DNA of 64,000 nt, taken from positions 1 to 64,000 of the forward strand of contig JAJYBI010000012.1 of assembly GCA_021779095.1 (NCBI GenBank), in the 5' to 3' direction. The position numbers were made by a program, and so were the translations under genes. The notes below the pieces were generated by a model. It was not told the origin of the DNA. It searched no databases and saw only the letters and a list, made by a program, of their open reading frames with translations. Positions 44,940-55,162 of this stretch are shown here, in pieces; position 1 is the first letter of the stretch; each line of letters opens with the position of its first letter. This DNA is from Deltaproteobacteria bacterium. Lineage in GTDB: Bacteria > Desulfobacterota > Desulfuromonadia > Geobacterales > JAJYBI01.

Positions 44940-45019
44940 ATAACCCCAGGCTCTAGACACTGGGCACCGGGCTCAAGGAGGAAGACTTGCATCCTAACGC
45001 CCAGCACCCCGCACCTGTT
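44940..45019. repeat. Degenerate heptad-like sequence between infB and rbfA
   Basis: The 80-base gap contains ctctagacactgggcaccgg and, further on, cctaacgcccagcaccccgc, which can be read as seven-base units (TAGACAC, TGGGCAC, CGGGCTC and similar). It looks like another, different dispersed heptad array. No gene is seen. Confidence 0.35.
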
Positions 45020-47632
45020 TTACAGCGTTGCGGCGACCTTCTCGATCTCGAACGCCTCGATGACGTCGCCGACCTTGATGTCGTTGTAGTTCTCCAGGCC
45101 GATACCGCATTCGTACCCGGCGACTACTTCCTTGACGTCGTCCTTGAACCGGCGCAAGGAAGACATCTTCCCTTCGTACACGACGACGTTGTCGCGCAGG
45201 AGACGTACCTGGGCGTTGCGTACCACCTTGCCGTCCCGGACGAAACAGCCGGCGACACTCCCCACCTTCGGCACCGAGAAGACCTCGCGCACCTCGGCGC
45301 GCCCGAGGGACTTCTCACGCAGCGTGGGCTCCAGGAGACCTTCCATCGCCTTCTTGATGTCGTCCACGGCGTCGTAGATGATGTTGTAGAGCCGCAGGTC
45401 GACCCCTTCCTTCTCGGCGAGGTTCTGGGCCTTCACCTCCGGACGGACGTTGAAGCCGAGGATGATGGCGTTGGAGGCCGTGGCCAGGTTGACGTCCGTC
45501 TCGGTAATGGCGCCGACGGACGCGTGCAGGACATTCAGACGGATGGCGTCGGTGGTCAGCTTGCGCAGCGACTCGGAAACCGCCTCCACGGACCCCTGTA
45601 CGTCCCCCTTGACGATGACGTTCAGGTCCTTCACCTCGCCCATCTGGATCTTCTCGTACAGCTGCTCCAGCGACAGCTTGCTGTGCTTGGCGAGTTCGGT
45701 CTCGCGGATCTTCTGCTGGCGATGCTGGGCGATCTCCTTCGCCTGCTTCTCGTCCTCCATCATGACGAAGACGTCCCCCGCATCGGGCACCCCTCCGAAA
45801 CCGACGACCTCCACCGGCATGGCAGGGCCGGCGGACGGCACCTTGTCCCCACGGTCGTTCTGCATGGCGCGGACACGACCGGAATGGATACCGGCGACAA
45901 AGTAATCGCCGACCTTGAGGGTACCTTCCTGAACGAGGACGGTGGCCACCGGACCACGCCCTTTGTCGAGCTTCGCCTCGACGATGGTACCACGTGCCGG
46001 CTTGTCCGGGTTTGCCTTCAGATCCATCACGTCCGCCTGGAGGAGGATCATCTCCAGCAGTTCGTCCAGATTGAGCCGCTTCTTGGCAGAGACCTCGACG
46101 AAGGTGGTGTCCCCACCCCATTCACTGGCGACCAGCCCCAGCTCCATAAGCTCCTGCTTGACCCGCTCCGGCTTCGCCTCGGGCTTGTCGATCTTGTTGA
46201 TGGCAACGATGATCGGCACGCCGGCGGCCTTGGAATGGTTGACCGCCTCGCGGGTCTGTGGCATCACGCCGTCGTCGGCGGCGACGACGAGGATGACGAT
46301 GTCCGTCACCTTGGCACCGCGGGCACGCATGGCGGTGAACGCCTCGTGACCCGGGGTATCGAGGAAGGTGATCTTCCGACCGTTCAGTTCCACGTCGTAG
46401 GCACCGATATGCTGGGTGATCCCGCCCGCCTCGCCGGCGATAACGTTCGCCTCGCGGATCGCATCGAGGAGCGAGGTCTTGCCGTGGTCGACGTGGCCCA
46501 TGATGGTCACGACCGGCGGCCGCGTCAGCAGCGACTCCGGTGCGTCGGGCGCCGCCTCCAGCATCTCGTCGATATCGATCGCCACGTTCTCGATCTCGTA
46601 ACCGAAGTCCGACGCCAGAAGGGTCGCCGTATCGATGTCGAGGGGATGATTGATGGTCGCCATGAGCCCCATCTTCATCAGGGCACGGATCAGGTCGTTG
46701 GCCTTGATCCCCATCCGCTTGGCGAGCTCGCCCACCGAGATCGTCTCGGAGATCTTGATGACACGCTTGATCGCCTTTGGAACGGTGATCTCGGTCTTCT
46801 TACCGACGACCGCGCGCTCCTTCTCCTTCCGCTTACCCTTACCGGGCTTCGGCCCCGGTTCGAACAGCCGCTCACGTTTCTCCAGGAGCTCGGTCTTCTT
46901 GAATCCTTCCTTCTTCTTGCCGGCAGGCGCCCCCTTCTTGCCGCCGCGCCCGGCCTCTGACACGGGGGGGGGTACGGGGACCTCCTTGCCACGATGTCCC
47001 CTGCTGCGATCCTCCGCTGCAGGAGGTGCGGACACGGGTGCGACAGCTGCGGGGCGCGCAGCCGGCCGCTCGCGATCGGGCCTGCGGGCCTGGGTCCCGG
47101 GAAACTCCTTGCGTTCCGCCGGCTTTGCCGGCTGGGTAACACCGGGGATCTCCACCCGCCCCAGGATCTTTGCCCGGCCGATGACCGGTTTGTCAAGCTG
47201 GGAAAGATTGGAAACCTCCGCCGGCTTCTCTTCCGCAAGGGATGCAGCCTCGACGGGCTCCGCCACTGCAGCGACAGGCTGGACAGGCTCTTCCGTAACC
47301 TTCTCCTCCACTGCAGGGGGAGCTTCTACCGGCTCCGGAGCGACCTCCTCCTCTGCCGTCTCCTCCTGAGGAGCAGCAACGGGCGCTTCTTCGGCGACCT
47401 CGGCCTGTTCCACCAGCTTCGGACGACGGCGGATGACGGTGGAGCTTACCCGGACCTCCTGCTGTGCAACCTCCGCAGGCTTCGGCGGCGCGGTGAGCTT
47501 CTTGATATCTTCCTCTTCGACAATGGCCATGTGGGTCTTCACCTCGACGCCGATACTCTTCAGCCTCGCAATGAGCTCCTTGTTATCAATCCCCATCTGC
47601 TGGGCAAGTTCATAAACGCGGGTTTTACTCAT
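45020..47632 (-). CDS. infB: Translation initiation factor IF-2
   Basis: This GTPase of 870 residues places fMet-tRNA on the 30S subunit. An N-terminal IF2N domain (about 1-50) is followed by a long Pro/Ala/Glu-rich linker and a second IF2N region at about 290-340. The G domain comes next: [10 protein letters not shown] (about 378), D-T-P-G-H-E-A-F and N-K-I-D. Beta-barrel domains follow. The ATG follows the ylxR stop directly. Confidence 0.97.
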   Translation of the reverse strand: MSKTRVYELAQQMGIDNKELIARLKSIGVEVKTHMAIVEEEDIKKLTAPPKPAEVAQQEVRVSSTVIRRRPKLVEQAEVAEEAPVAAPQEETAEEEVAPEPVEAPPAVEEKVTEEPVQPVAAVAEPVEAASLAEEKPAEVSNLSQLDKPVIGRAKILGRVEIPGVTQPAKPAERKEFPGTQARRPDRERPAARPAAVAPVSAPPAAEDRSRGHRGKEVPVPPPVSEAGRGGKKGAPAGKKKEGFKKTELLEKRERLFEPGPKPGKGKRKEKERAVVGKKTEITVPKAIKRVIKISETISVGELAKRMGIKANDLIRALMKMGLMATINHPLDIDTATLLASDFGYEIENVAIDIDEMLEAAPDAPESLLTRPPVVTIMGHVDHGKTSLLDAIREANVIAGEAGGITQHIGAYDVELNGRKITFLDTPGHEAFTAMRARGAKVTDIVILVVAADDGVMPQTREAVNHSKAAGVPIIVAINKIDKPEAKPERVKQELMELGLVASEWGGDTTFVEVSAKKRLNLDELLEMILLQADVMDLKANPDKPARGTIVEAKLDKGRGPVATVLVQEGTLKVGDYFVAGIHSGRVRAMQNDRGDKVPSAGPAMPVEVVGFGGVPDAGDVFVMMEDEKQAKEIAQHRQQKIRETELAKHSKLSLEQLYEKIQMGEVKDLNVIVKGDVQGSVEAVSESLRKLTTDAIRLNVLHASVGAITETDVNLATASNAIILGFNVRPEVKAQNLAEKEGVDLRLYNIIYDAVDDIKKAMEGLLEPTLREKSLGRAEVREVFSVPKVGSVAGCFVRDGKVVRNAQVRLLRDNVVVYEGKMSSLRRFKDDVKEVVAGYECGIGLENYNDIKVGDVIEAFEIEKVAATL

Positions 47633-48225
47633 CTACCACACCCCTCCCTCGAAGAAGTTCCCGTACCTGTTCAACTCGTTCCGTATCGAATCGACAAAAC
47701 CGCTGTCGGTTACCGCCACTATACCACGCTGCTCTTTGCCCAGTAAGGAGCCGAGCTGATGCTGATCAAACAGCAGACAGCACGCAACCGCCTGCCGCTC
47801 CGCCGCCGACGCGAACCGCTGCCGGGTTGCGTCCGAGCAGTCGCTCGCGATGAACAACAGCCCCACGGTCCCCCTGTGCAGGTAATCCATGACGGCATCA
47901 GAACCGGAAACGACCTTGCCGGCCTTGTTCGCCAGCGACAGATAACCGCTGATCCGTTCGCGCATCAGATGCTCCAGCATCGGAGCCAGCAGATCGAAAC
48001 CCGACCCCCGGACTTCACCCTTGAACGCCCGGGCGAACTGGCGCTTGGCAGCCGCCTCCCGAAGGCAGTTCATATTCTGGCAGACATACGCACCCCGCCC
48101 CGGCAGCTTCCCCTGAAGGTCCGGAACAACCGTCCGATCTGGCGCGAGCACGAAACGCACCAGGGTTTCCTTCCCCTGGACGCGTCGGCAGCTGATGCAA
48201 CTCCGCTCTGGAGAGCCGTCCTTCA

Positions 48226-48226
<1 letters not shown>
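47633..48226 (-). CDS. YlxR (DUF448) fused to an L7Ae-like domain
   Basis: The N-terminal 90 residues are YlxR-like (C-I-S-C-R, then L-P-G-R-G-A-Y-V-C). The C-terminal part (about 95-195) resembles the L7Ae/YlxQ RNA-binding fold (S-L-A-N-K-A-G-K-V-V-S-G). In Bacillus these are two genes, ylxR and ylxQ, between nusA and infB. I use the ATG at 48226, which overlaps the nusA stop by one base; a GTG one codon upstream is possible. An RNA-binding role near the ribosome is inferred. Confidence 0.88.
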
Positions 48227-49389
<1,163 letters not shown>

Positions 49390-49427
49390 GTCATGTTCTC
49401 CTTGCGTCGGTTCTTATACCCAGCAGT

Positions 49428-49907
49428 TCAGAATTCGAATTCCAGATTCGCCTTTGCCACCTTCTCCAGCGGGATGTGCGCGGTCTGCCCTTCGTTGAGC
49501 CGCATCGCCACCACGCCGTCTGCCAGACCAAGCAGTTCCCCCAGAAACGTCTTGCGACGGTTCCCCTCGTCATCGGCGAGGAGCTCGAAGGTTCTCACCT
49601 TGACCAGTCGGCCAATATGCCGCTCGTAGTCAGCCGGCTTCTTCAGCGGACGGTTCAGACCGGGCGACGAGACCTCAAGCGTATAATGATCGGCGATGAA
49701 GTCGTGCACGTCCAGAAGCTCGGACAGCTCCCGGCTCACCTCCGCACAGTCGTCGAGGCTAATCCCCCCGTTTTTGTCGATGAACAGACGGAGGATCATG
49801 TCCCGCCCTTCGCGACGGTATTCCAGATCGACCAGTTCCATTCCCTGCGACGCGAGCAGCGGAGCGGCAAGTTCCGTCACCCGTGTTGCGACATCTATCT
49901 TGGCCAT
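49428..49907 (-). CDS. rimP: Ribosome maturation factor RimP
   Basis: The 159-residue protein is required for 30S assembly. The ATG at 49907 has GGAAGGG upstream and gives the usual N-terminus; a longer in-frame start would run through the terminator hairpin. G-M-E-L-V-D-L-E-Y-R-R-E-G and S-S-P-G-L-N-R-P-L-K-K are family signatures. It heads the nusA-infB operon. Confidence 0.95.
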   Translation of the reverse strand: MAKIDVATRVTELAAPLLASQGMELVDLEYRREGRDMILRLFIDKNGGISLDDCAEVSRELSELLDVHDFIADHYTLEVSSPGLNRPLKKPADYERHIGRLVKVRTFELLADDEGNRRKTFLGELLGLADGVVAMRLNEGQTAHIPLEKVAKANLEFEF

Positions 49908-49919
49908 GCGCCCTTCCCG

Positions 49920-49956
49920 GAAAAAAAAAAGTGAGCTTGAAAAGCTCACTTTTTAG
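49920..49956 (-). terminator. Intrinsic terminator directly upstream of rimP (possible attenuator)
   Basis: The near-perfect stem aaaaagtgagctt / aagctcacttttt with a four-base loop is followed on the minus strand by about eleven T's and then at once by the rimP ribosome site. A promoter candidate lies only about 20 bases upstream (49976-50008). Most transcripts would stop here unless read-through occurs. Confidence 0.85.
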
Positions 49957-49975
49957 TGAACGAACATTGTTGAGT

Positions 49976-50019
49976 TACTGCTTACCATGCGCAGTGCGAA
50001 AATGCAAGGTTTTTTTCGC
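49976..50019 (-). promoter_or_regulatory. Possible promoter and operator of the rimP-nusA-infB operon
   Basis: On the minus strand TTGCAT is followed 17 bases later by TAAGCA (a weak -10, within atggtaagcagtaac). The perfect inverted repeat gcgaaaa / ttttcgc (49996-50019) overlaps the -35 box and could be a regulator site. Confidence 0.4.
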
Positions 50020-50108
50020 CCTGCAGAGCGATTCCGGCCGCAACATTCTCCCGACATCGTTCCGTTTCGACGGAAGCCGACGATCCGGCCCACCCGCACG
50101 GCGAGACA

Positions 50109-50444
50109 TCATCGCCTGCCGGCCAGATAGTCCGCCAGGATGCTCCTGCTGTGTTCGTCATCGTGGCAGTAAACGCAGAGATTCTCCCAGTTGGAGCCGT
50201 CGGCGGGATTGTTCAGGTGGTTACCGTCTTTGTGGTGAACCGTCAGGAGGTGCCGGGTCCGTTCGTCGAACTCTCTGCCGCATTTCGCGCAGACGAGACC
50301 GTACAACTGCAGCGACCTGCGCCGGTAATCCGGTTCCCCCGACTGATCCCGCTTGAGGTCGCGGACAAGCCGTTCGGCGGCCTCCGGCGACGTGATCCGC
50401 GCAGGTTTCGGCCGAGCCCCCTTTTCTCCACCGCGACCAGACAT
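50109..50444 (-). CDS. HNH endonuclease family protein (YajD-like)
   Basis: The 111-residue protein has the HNH layout: C-A-K-C near the middle, V-H-H-K-D-G-N-H-L-N-N, and C-V-Y-C-H. The N-terminal 40 residues are basic. The fold cuts nucleic acids in many contexts; the role of YajD-type proteins is unknown. It lies upstream of the rimP leader in the same direction. Confidence 0.88.
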   Translation of the reverse strand: MSGRGGEKGARPKPARITSPEAAERLVRDLKRDQSGEPDYRRRSLQLYGLVCAKCGREFDERTRHLLTVHHKDGNHLNNPADGSNWENLCVYCHDDEHSRSILADYLAGRR

Positions 50445-50481
50445 GCCCCCCCCCCTGCGCGCAACCCCAAATGCACCCGAT

Positions 50482-51423
50482 CTACCTGACCAGTTCGGAG
50501 ACCTTCACGAACCGGATTCCCTCTTCCCGCATGACCGGCAAGTTCTGGGCAAGCGCCTGAATCGTCGTCCGGTGCGGGTGACAGATACCGATGGCGAACC
50601 CATGCCGGCGTGCCTTTTCCGCAAGCTGGCGCAACTGTGCGGTGATCGCCGCCACATCCTGCACGTTGTCGAGGAAAACCGAGCGTGCCGCTGCGGGGAT
50701 CCCGTCCTCACGTGCCAGCGCCAGACCGACCGATGCGGGGGTCGTCATGCTGTCCACAAAGAACAGATGGTGTTCCTTGAGCACGTTCAGCACCAGCTGC
50801 ATCTTCTGCCGGTTCTCGGTGAAACGCGACCCCATGTGATTGTTCGCACCCCTTGCATGGGGGACCAGCGGGAAGTAGGATTTCACCCTCCGAACGATTT
50901 CATCGTCGCTCTGCGACACAAGCAGACCGTTGGACTCGAGGCGCTGGTGCGGGTATCCCTTGGGCTCCATGGGCATATGGATCATGACACCGTAGCCGTT
51001 GTCGTAGGCAAGACTGTCCACCGCCTTCCCCCTGGCAAGGCCGGGGATGACGGAGAAGGTCAACGGCACGCCGATATCGATGAGCGATTGCGCCTCCTGG
51101 AGGCTGCTCCCCATATCGTCGATGATGATCGCGACGGTACCCGTCCCCGAAACGGGGTGAAACCGCCGCCGCGGATGCCGTATCGGTACCGGCGCGGTGT
51201 AGGCCTCGTGTCGCGGTAGGGGAACGGGGGTCACGACCGCCTCGTGGACCGGTGCGGACGGGGATGGCGCCTGCACGCCATGCGGCGGTGTGCGGTCGCG
51301 CAGCTGTTCCAGAAGAACAATACTCCCGACGATGAGGATGCCGATGACGAGGAGAGATAGGAGGGGGCCGGGAACTCCCCTTTTTTTGCGTCTGCCCGGC
51401 GACTGCACTGTTTTTTTTGTCAC
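50482..51423 (-). CDS. Divergent polysaccharide deacetylase family protein
   Basis: The 313-residue protein has a short basic N-terminus and one membrane segment (about 18-42), then a linker and a deacetylase-type domain. That domain has V-A-I-I-I-D-D-M-G (about 117), M-I-H-M-P-M-E-P, G-A-N-N-H-M-G-S-R-F-T, and F-F-V-D-S-M-T-T at the positions of the NodB-fold motifs. It is YibQ-like. The start is GTG with GGAG nine bases upstream. Homologues are often near EnvC and CtpA genes, as here. The substrate is unknown. Confidence 0.87.
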   Translation of the reverse strand: MTKKTVQSPGRRKKRGVPGPLLSLLVIGILIVGSIVLLEQLRDRTPPHGVQAPSPSAPVHEAVVTPVPLPRHEAYTAPVPIRHPRRRFHPVSGTGTVAIIIDDMGSSLQEAQSLIDIGVPLTFSVIPGLARGKAVDSLAYDNGYGVMIHMPMEPKGYPHQRLESNGLLVSQSDDEIVRRVKSYFPLVPHARGANNHMGSRFTENRQKMQLVLNVLKEHHLFFVDSMTTPASVGLALAREDGIPAAARSVFLDNVQDVAAITAQLRQLAEKARRHGFAIGICHPHRTTIQALAQNLPVMREEGIRFVKVSELVR

Positions 51424-51481
51424 GCCCTGCTCCAGGATACGCTATAGCTGCTCATGACGATCCCCGCTGCGAACCTGCGGC

Positions 51482-51524
51482 AAAAACGCGAATGCCCGTT
51501 ACCTGCAAGGCAACGGACATTCGC
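51482..51524 (-). terminator. Terminator after the cohesin/dockerin-like gene
   Basis: The stem gcgaatgcccgtt / aacggacattcgc has one mismatch and is followed on the minus strand by GTTTTTG, 38 bases after the stop codon. Confidence 0.85.
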
Positions 51525-51561
51525 ACGAGGACCCGTCACGCCATACTGCGTACCGACATTG

Positions 51562-52881
51562 TCATTTTTTCTTGCGCTCAACCTTCTTAGGCGCAACCTT
51601 CTTCAGGTCCGCTTTCTTGGTGCGAATCAGATAGTTCACGGTATAGATGTAATCGTCCACGTAGGTGCGTTTCCCGTCGCCGTTCAGATCAAATTTCGGC
51701 GCCTTCTCCGTTCCCCGTTCCTTCAGAAACAGGGCGAACCCCTGCTCGTCCATCGCCAGTCCACGGGCGATGAACCTGTCCAGCGAGGGGGCAACGGTGA
51801 GCGGCACGACCGAGACGGTATCATCGTGGAGCACACTGACCGATACGTCATACGCGTTGGCTTTGGGCAGCGCTTCTACCACCCAGTCCGCCCCCACCCG
51901 CTTCAGGGAGACCAGCTTGGCACCCCGCAAGGCAAACGTCGGTGCGACCTTCACATCGGCGGGGATATGGATATACACCTTGACCGTTGATTTCCCGTCG
52001 GAGAGAAGCATGGCCGGCACCTGTCGCAGTCCTTTCGGCATCTCCGCCGTCGCAAGCTTCTCCATCTCCTTCGGTGTCTGTTCACCCCGGAAGCTGCGGA
52101 ACGACGCAAGCACTCCCGGATATCCGGGCAGCGAGAATGACTTGCGCGCCGTTTTTTCCGGAGTAGCGCCCTTTCCCCCGTCCCCCCCCTTCGCAGCCGG
52201 TGCGGAAGGGGTCTCCGCCGGGGTCGGGGCAGCCTCGGCATGCTCCGTGGTCTCTTCCTTGTGTGGCGTCTCGGCGTTCCCGGTCTCCTCGGAACCGGTT
52301 ATCGTCGAGATGGTCCCGGGGTAAAAGGTCGTGCCGGTGCCTTGCGATCCCGCAGTGGTGGTAGTAGTGTTTGCCCCCTGGGTATCGCCGGTACCGGAAC
52401 CGGTATCATTACTGTTATTGTTGCCGTTATTCTGCGCATTCGCCTGCTCCGGGTTGCTAAGCCCCTTGTTTATAACGCCGACCGGACTGCCGGTTTTGTC
52501 ACTGAATACGGAACTCTGTATCCATATGGCACTGTTGTCGATGGTTCCGCTGTACGAAGGAAACGACAGGTTCGCAATGAGGATGTTCCCATTTACAGCT
52601 GTTCGATTGGTAGCAGATATCTGGATGACGCCGGGTACATTCGGATTCGATGCGAAAAAGCCGAAGGCGGTCCCCTGGCTGACAGTTGCGGGCGGGGTCA
52701 GGATCGACGCATTGTACCCCACCGTTATCTGCACGCTTTCGACATCCGGCAGGTTTGACGCATTGAGGGTGAAATTCCCACCGCTTGTGTGCTCGAGGTA
52801 CACACTGCTCGCACCGTATGCGACAGGGGCACAGATTACGATCAACATCAGCAACAAAACCAAACGCCAGAACGTCTTCAT
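51562..52881 (-). CDS. Secreted protein with cohesin domain and dockerin-like calcium loop
   Basis: The ATG at 52881 has GGAGGT upstream and gives a signal peptide (M-K-T-F-W-R-L-V-L-L-L-M-L, cleaved after about A-Y-G-A). Residues about 25-130 look like a cohesin module: V-E-S-V-Q-I-T-V-G-Y-N, then I-L-I-A-N-L-S-F. A Thr/Ser/Pro/Glu-rich linker follows (130-240), then a domain of about 120 residues. The C-terminus has one EF-hand-like loop, D-L-N-G-D-G-K-R-T-Y-V-D-D (about 402-414), as in dockerins, and a Lys-rich tail. Dockerins normally carry two loops. It may bind the cohesin-bearing secretin at 58924-61383; this is inference. Confidence 0.75.
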   Translation of the reverse strand: MKTFWRLVLLLMLIVICAPVAYGASSVYLEHTSGGNFTLNASNLPDVESVQITVGYNASILTPPATVSQGTAFGFFASNPNVPGVIQISATNRTAVNGNILIANLSFPSYSGTIDNSAIWIQSSVFSDKTGSPVGVINKGLSNPEQANAQNNGNNNSNDTGSGTGDTQGANTTTTTAGSQGTGTTFYPGTISTITGSEETGNAETPHKEETTEHAEAAPTPAETPSAPAAKGGDGGKGATPEKTARKSFSLPGYPGVLASFRSFRGEQTPKEMEKLATAEMPKGLRQVPAMLLSDGKSTVKVYIHIPADVKVAPTFALRGAKLVSLKRVGADWVVEALPKANAYDVSVSVLHDDTVSVVPLTVAPSLDRFIARGLAMDEQGFALFLKERGTEKAPKFDLNGDGKRTYVDDYIYTVNYLIRTKKADLKKVAPKKVERKKK

Positions 52882-53025
52882 AGATGTGACCTCCACGCGT
52901 TAGACGCCTTACGACCTTTTACGGCAGCTGAATGTCAGCCAGAACACAATGTCCGTCGAGGGAATGCCGGGAAGCCATGGAATAGCCGGTGGGATAGCCC
53001 CACGCAGCGGCCGACCGACAATCGT

Positions 53026-53736
53026 TTACGCGGACTCGCACAGCTCTGAAAGTTTACGCAGCATGGAAATGGCCTCCGAAGCGGTGGTGTTTCCCTCTTC
53101 CGCGTATACCCGCTCCAGGAGGATGATGACGGATGCGTGCAGCTGGGCGAGATAGCGTCGCTCCGCTGAAATGAACTCGTTGAACGGCTCTTCGGGAAGA
53201 AAATCGCCGGTGTAGAGATCCTGCGCCGACTCAAGATACCTTTTCGCGGCGACGCTGTCACCGCGGGCATGGAGTTTGATACCGGTCAGTGCAGCACACT
53301 TGAACGCACTCGCATCCAGACCGATCTCCTTCACGTTGAGTCGGTAAGCCTCCCCCTGGCTCGCAACCGGCACGAGGGTCTGCGCCCCGCTGAAGGATTT
53401 TCGCAGACGGCTCAGTGTCGTCTTGAAATTCTGCGAACCGGCATCGGGATCACATCCCGGCCAGAGCGCTTCGATCAGCTTGTCGCGATGGATCCACTGG
53501 TCATAGGATACGAGAAGATAGCAGAACAACAGTCGCGCCTTCTGGCTTTCCCAACAGATGGTAATGGGAGAGCCTTCATAATGCAGACACAACCCGCCGA
53601 AGGTATGCACGGAAACAACCGGCGAAGGTACGGCATCCGTTCCAACTGCATGCGATATTTCTGTCATTTCTATCCCATCGTACGCTGATTTGTATGCAAC
53701 GCCGCAACTATGCTGCGATCCGTTAACGTGCGTCAT
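53026..53736 (-). CDS. SARP/BTAD-type transcriptional regulator
   Basis: The 236-residue protein has an OmpR-like winged helix (F-G-G-L-C-L-H-Y ... K-A-R-L-L-F-C-Y-L-L ... R-D-K-L-I-E-A-L-W-P) followed by a BTAD-type helical-repeat domain (Y-T-G-D-F-L-P-E-E-P-F-N-E-F). This is the layout of antibiotic-pathway activators in Streptomyces and is uncommon in this group of bacteria. The first 45 residues are not conserved-looking; an internal ATG at about 53667 may be the true start. It lies between the ctpA gene and the cohesin/dockerin-like gene, which it may control. Confidence 0.78.
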   Translation of the reverse strand: MTHVNGSQHSCGVAYKSAYDGIEMTEISHAVGTDAVPSPVVSVHTFGGLCLHYEGSPITICWESQKARLLFCYLLVSYDQWIHRDKLIEALWPGCDPDAGSQNFKTTLSRLRKSFSGAQTLVPVASQGEAYRLNVKEIGLDASAFKCAALTGIKLHARGDSVAAKRYLESAQDLYTGDFLPEEPFNEFISAERRYLAQLHASVIILLERVYAEEGNTTASEAISMLRKLSELCESA

Positions 53737-53794
53737 ACCGATCGATGCCGGCCGCTCCGGCGCGCATGCACCGGAGCGGCCCCCTGGCAGGCTG

Positions 53795-55126
53795 TCAGTG
53801 CCCCGTATCGACGCCTTTCATGATCTCCCATGCCTTCAGGAGATCGAGAGCCCGCATAAGCTGGTAGTCGCCTTTCAGCTGAGCATCGGTCTTGTAATTC
53901 GGCAGCTTGCCCTTGGCCTTCCCGTCAGCCGACTGCGTCGCGTCCTGGTTCTCGAAATGATTTTCCAGGTCCTTCTCGCGGATATGCATCACGTCCTTCT
54001 TCTCCGGTGTCGTCAGTTCCAACTGATCCACCACGATATCGGGAGTGATCCCCTTTGCCTGGATGGAGCGGCCGTTCGGCGTGTAGTAACGCGCCGTGGT
54101 AAGCCGGAGTCCCGAATCGTCCGGCAGCGGGATGATCGTCTGTACCGACCCCTTGCCGAAACTCTGGGTCCCCATGATGACTGCACGTTTGTGGTCCTGC
54201 AGCGCGCCAGCCACGATTTCGGAGGCGCTTGCGCTCCCGCTGTTGATCAGCACGACCATCGGGTAGTTGGGCTCCTCGTTGTCATGCGTGGCAGAGAAGC
54301 GCATCTTGGAGTCCTTCTCCCTCCCCTCCGTATAGACGATAAGCCCGTCAGAGATGAAATGATCTGCCACCTTCACCGCCTGGTCGAGGAGCCCGCCGGG
54401 GTCGTTGCGGAGGTCAAGGACGAGACCGCGGACATTGCCGTTGTTGTCCTTCTTCATCTGCTCCAGGGCCTTGGTCAGGTCCTCATCGGTTTTTTCCTGG
54501 AACTGGGAGATCCGTATGTAGCCATAGCCGTTGTCCAGCGGCTTGTACTTCACGCTCTTGACCTGGATGGTATCCCGGGTGAGGGTGAAGTCCTTCGGCT
54601 TGTCGAACCCCTCGCGGGTGACGGTAATGGTGACCTTTGTCCCCTTGGGACCCCGCATCCGCTTCACCGCATCCATGATGGACATGTCCTTCGTCCAGTG
54701 GTCGTCGATCTTCAGGATCTGGTCGCCCGGCTTGATCCCGGCCTTGAACGCGGGGGTGTCCTCGATGGGGGAGATAACCGTGAGGATGCCGTCCTTGATG
54801 GTGATTTCGATCCCCAGCCCGCCGAAAGATCCCCGGGTGTCGATCTTCATCTCCTTGTACATATCCGGAGGCATGAACGAACTGTGGGGGTCGAGGGACG
54901 CAAGCATGCCGTTGATGGCACCGTATATAAGCTTCTTGGTGTCCACCTCTTCAACGTAGCTCTTCTTCACGATGGCCAGCACATCGGTGAACAGTTCGAT
55001 GGAGTCGTAATCGTTTGCGGCTTCGGCCGCACACCGGCGCTGGAAGCCAACCCCCATCAGGATGCCGAGGACGGTCAACGTCACTACAGCCAGTACCAGT
55101 TTCCTGCGTTTCGAACCTCTGAACAT
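53795..55126 (-). CDS. ctpA: C-terminal processing peptidase (S41)
   Basis: This 443-residue periplasmic serine protease has an N-terminal membrane anchor (about 10-27), a PDZ domain (G-G-L-G-I-E-I-T ... I-K-P-G-D-Q-I-L-K-I), and the S41 catalytic Ser in G-S-A-S-A-S-E-I-V-A-G and Lys in F-G-K-G-S-V-Q. The ATG at 55126 has GGGAGG upstream. It lies next to the EnvC gene; such proteases can trim peptidoglycan hydrolase systems. Confidence 0.94.
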   Translation of the reverse strand: MFRGSKRRKLVLAVVTLTVLGILMGVGFQRRCAAEAANDYDSIELFTDVLAIVKKSYVEEVDTKKLIYGAINGMLASLDPHSSFMPPDMYKEMKIDTRGSFGGLGIEITIKDGILTVISPIEDTPAFKAGIKPGDQILKIDDHWTKDMSIMDAVKRMRGPKGTKVTITVTREGFDKPKDFTLTRDTIQVKSVKYKPLDNGYGYIRISQFQEKTDEDLTKALEQMKKDNNGNVRGLVLDLRNDPGGLLDQAVKVADHFISDGLIVYTEGREKDSKMRFSATHDNEEPNYPMVVLINSGSASASEIVAGALQDHKRAVIMGTQSFGKGSVQTIIPLPDDSGLRLTTARYYTPNGRSIQAKGITPDIVVDQLELTTPEKKDVMHIREKDLENHFENQDATQSADGKAKGKLPNYKTDAQLKGDYQLMRALDLLKAWEIMKGVDTGH

Positions 55127-55162
55127 CAATGCCTCCCGATATAATCGACTTTCGTACGTTGT

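Noticed and set aside
49908..50108. A tRNA gene at the head of the nusA operon, as in E. coli
   Set aside because: I could not fold a cloverleaf or find a T-loop motif; the hairpin present is an intrinsic terminator.
53795..55144. A long plus-strand gene opposite ctpA
   Set aside because: It has no motifs and mirrors the codon structure of ctpA.
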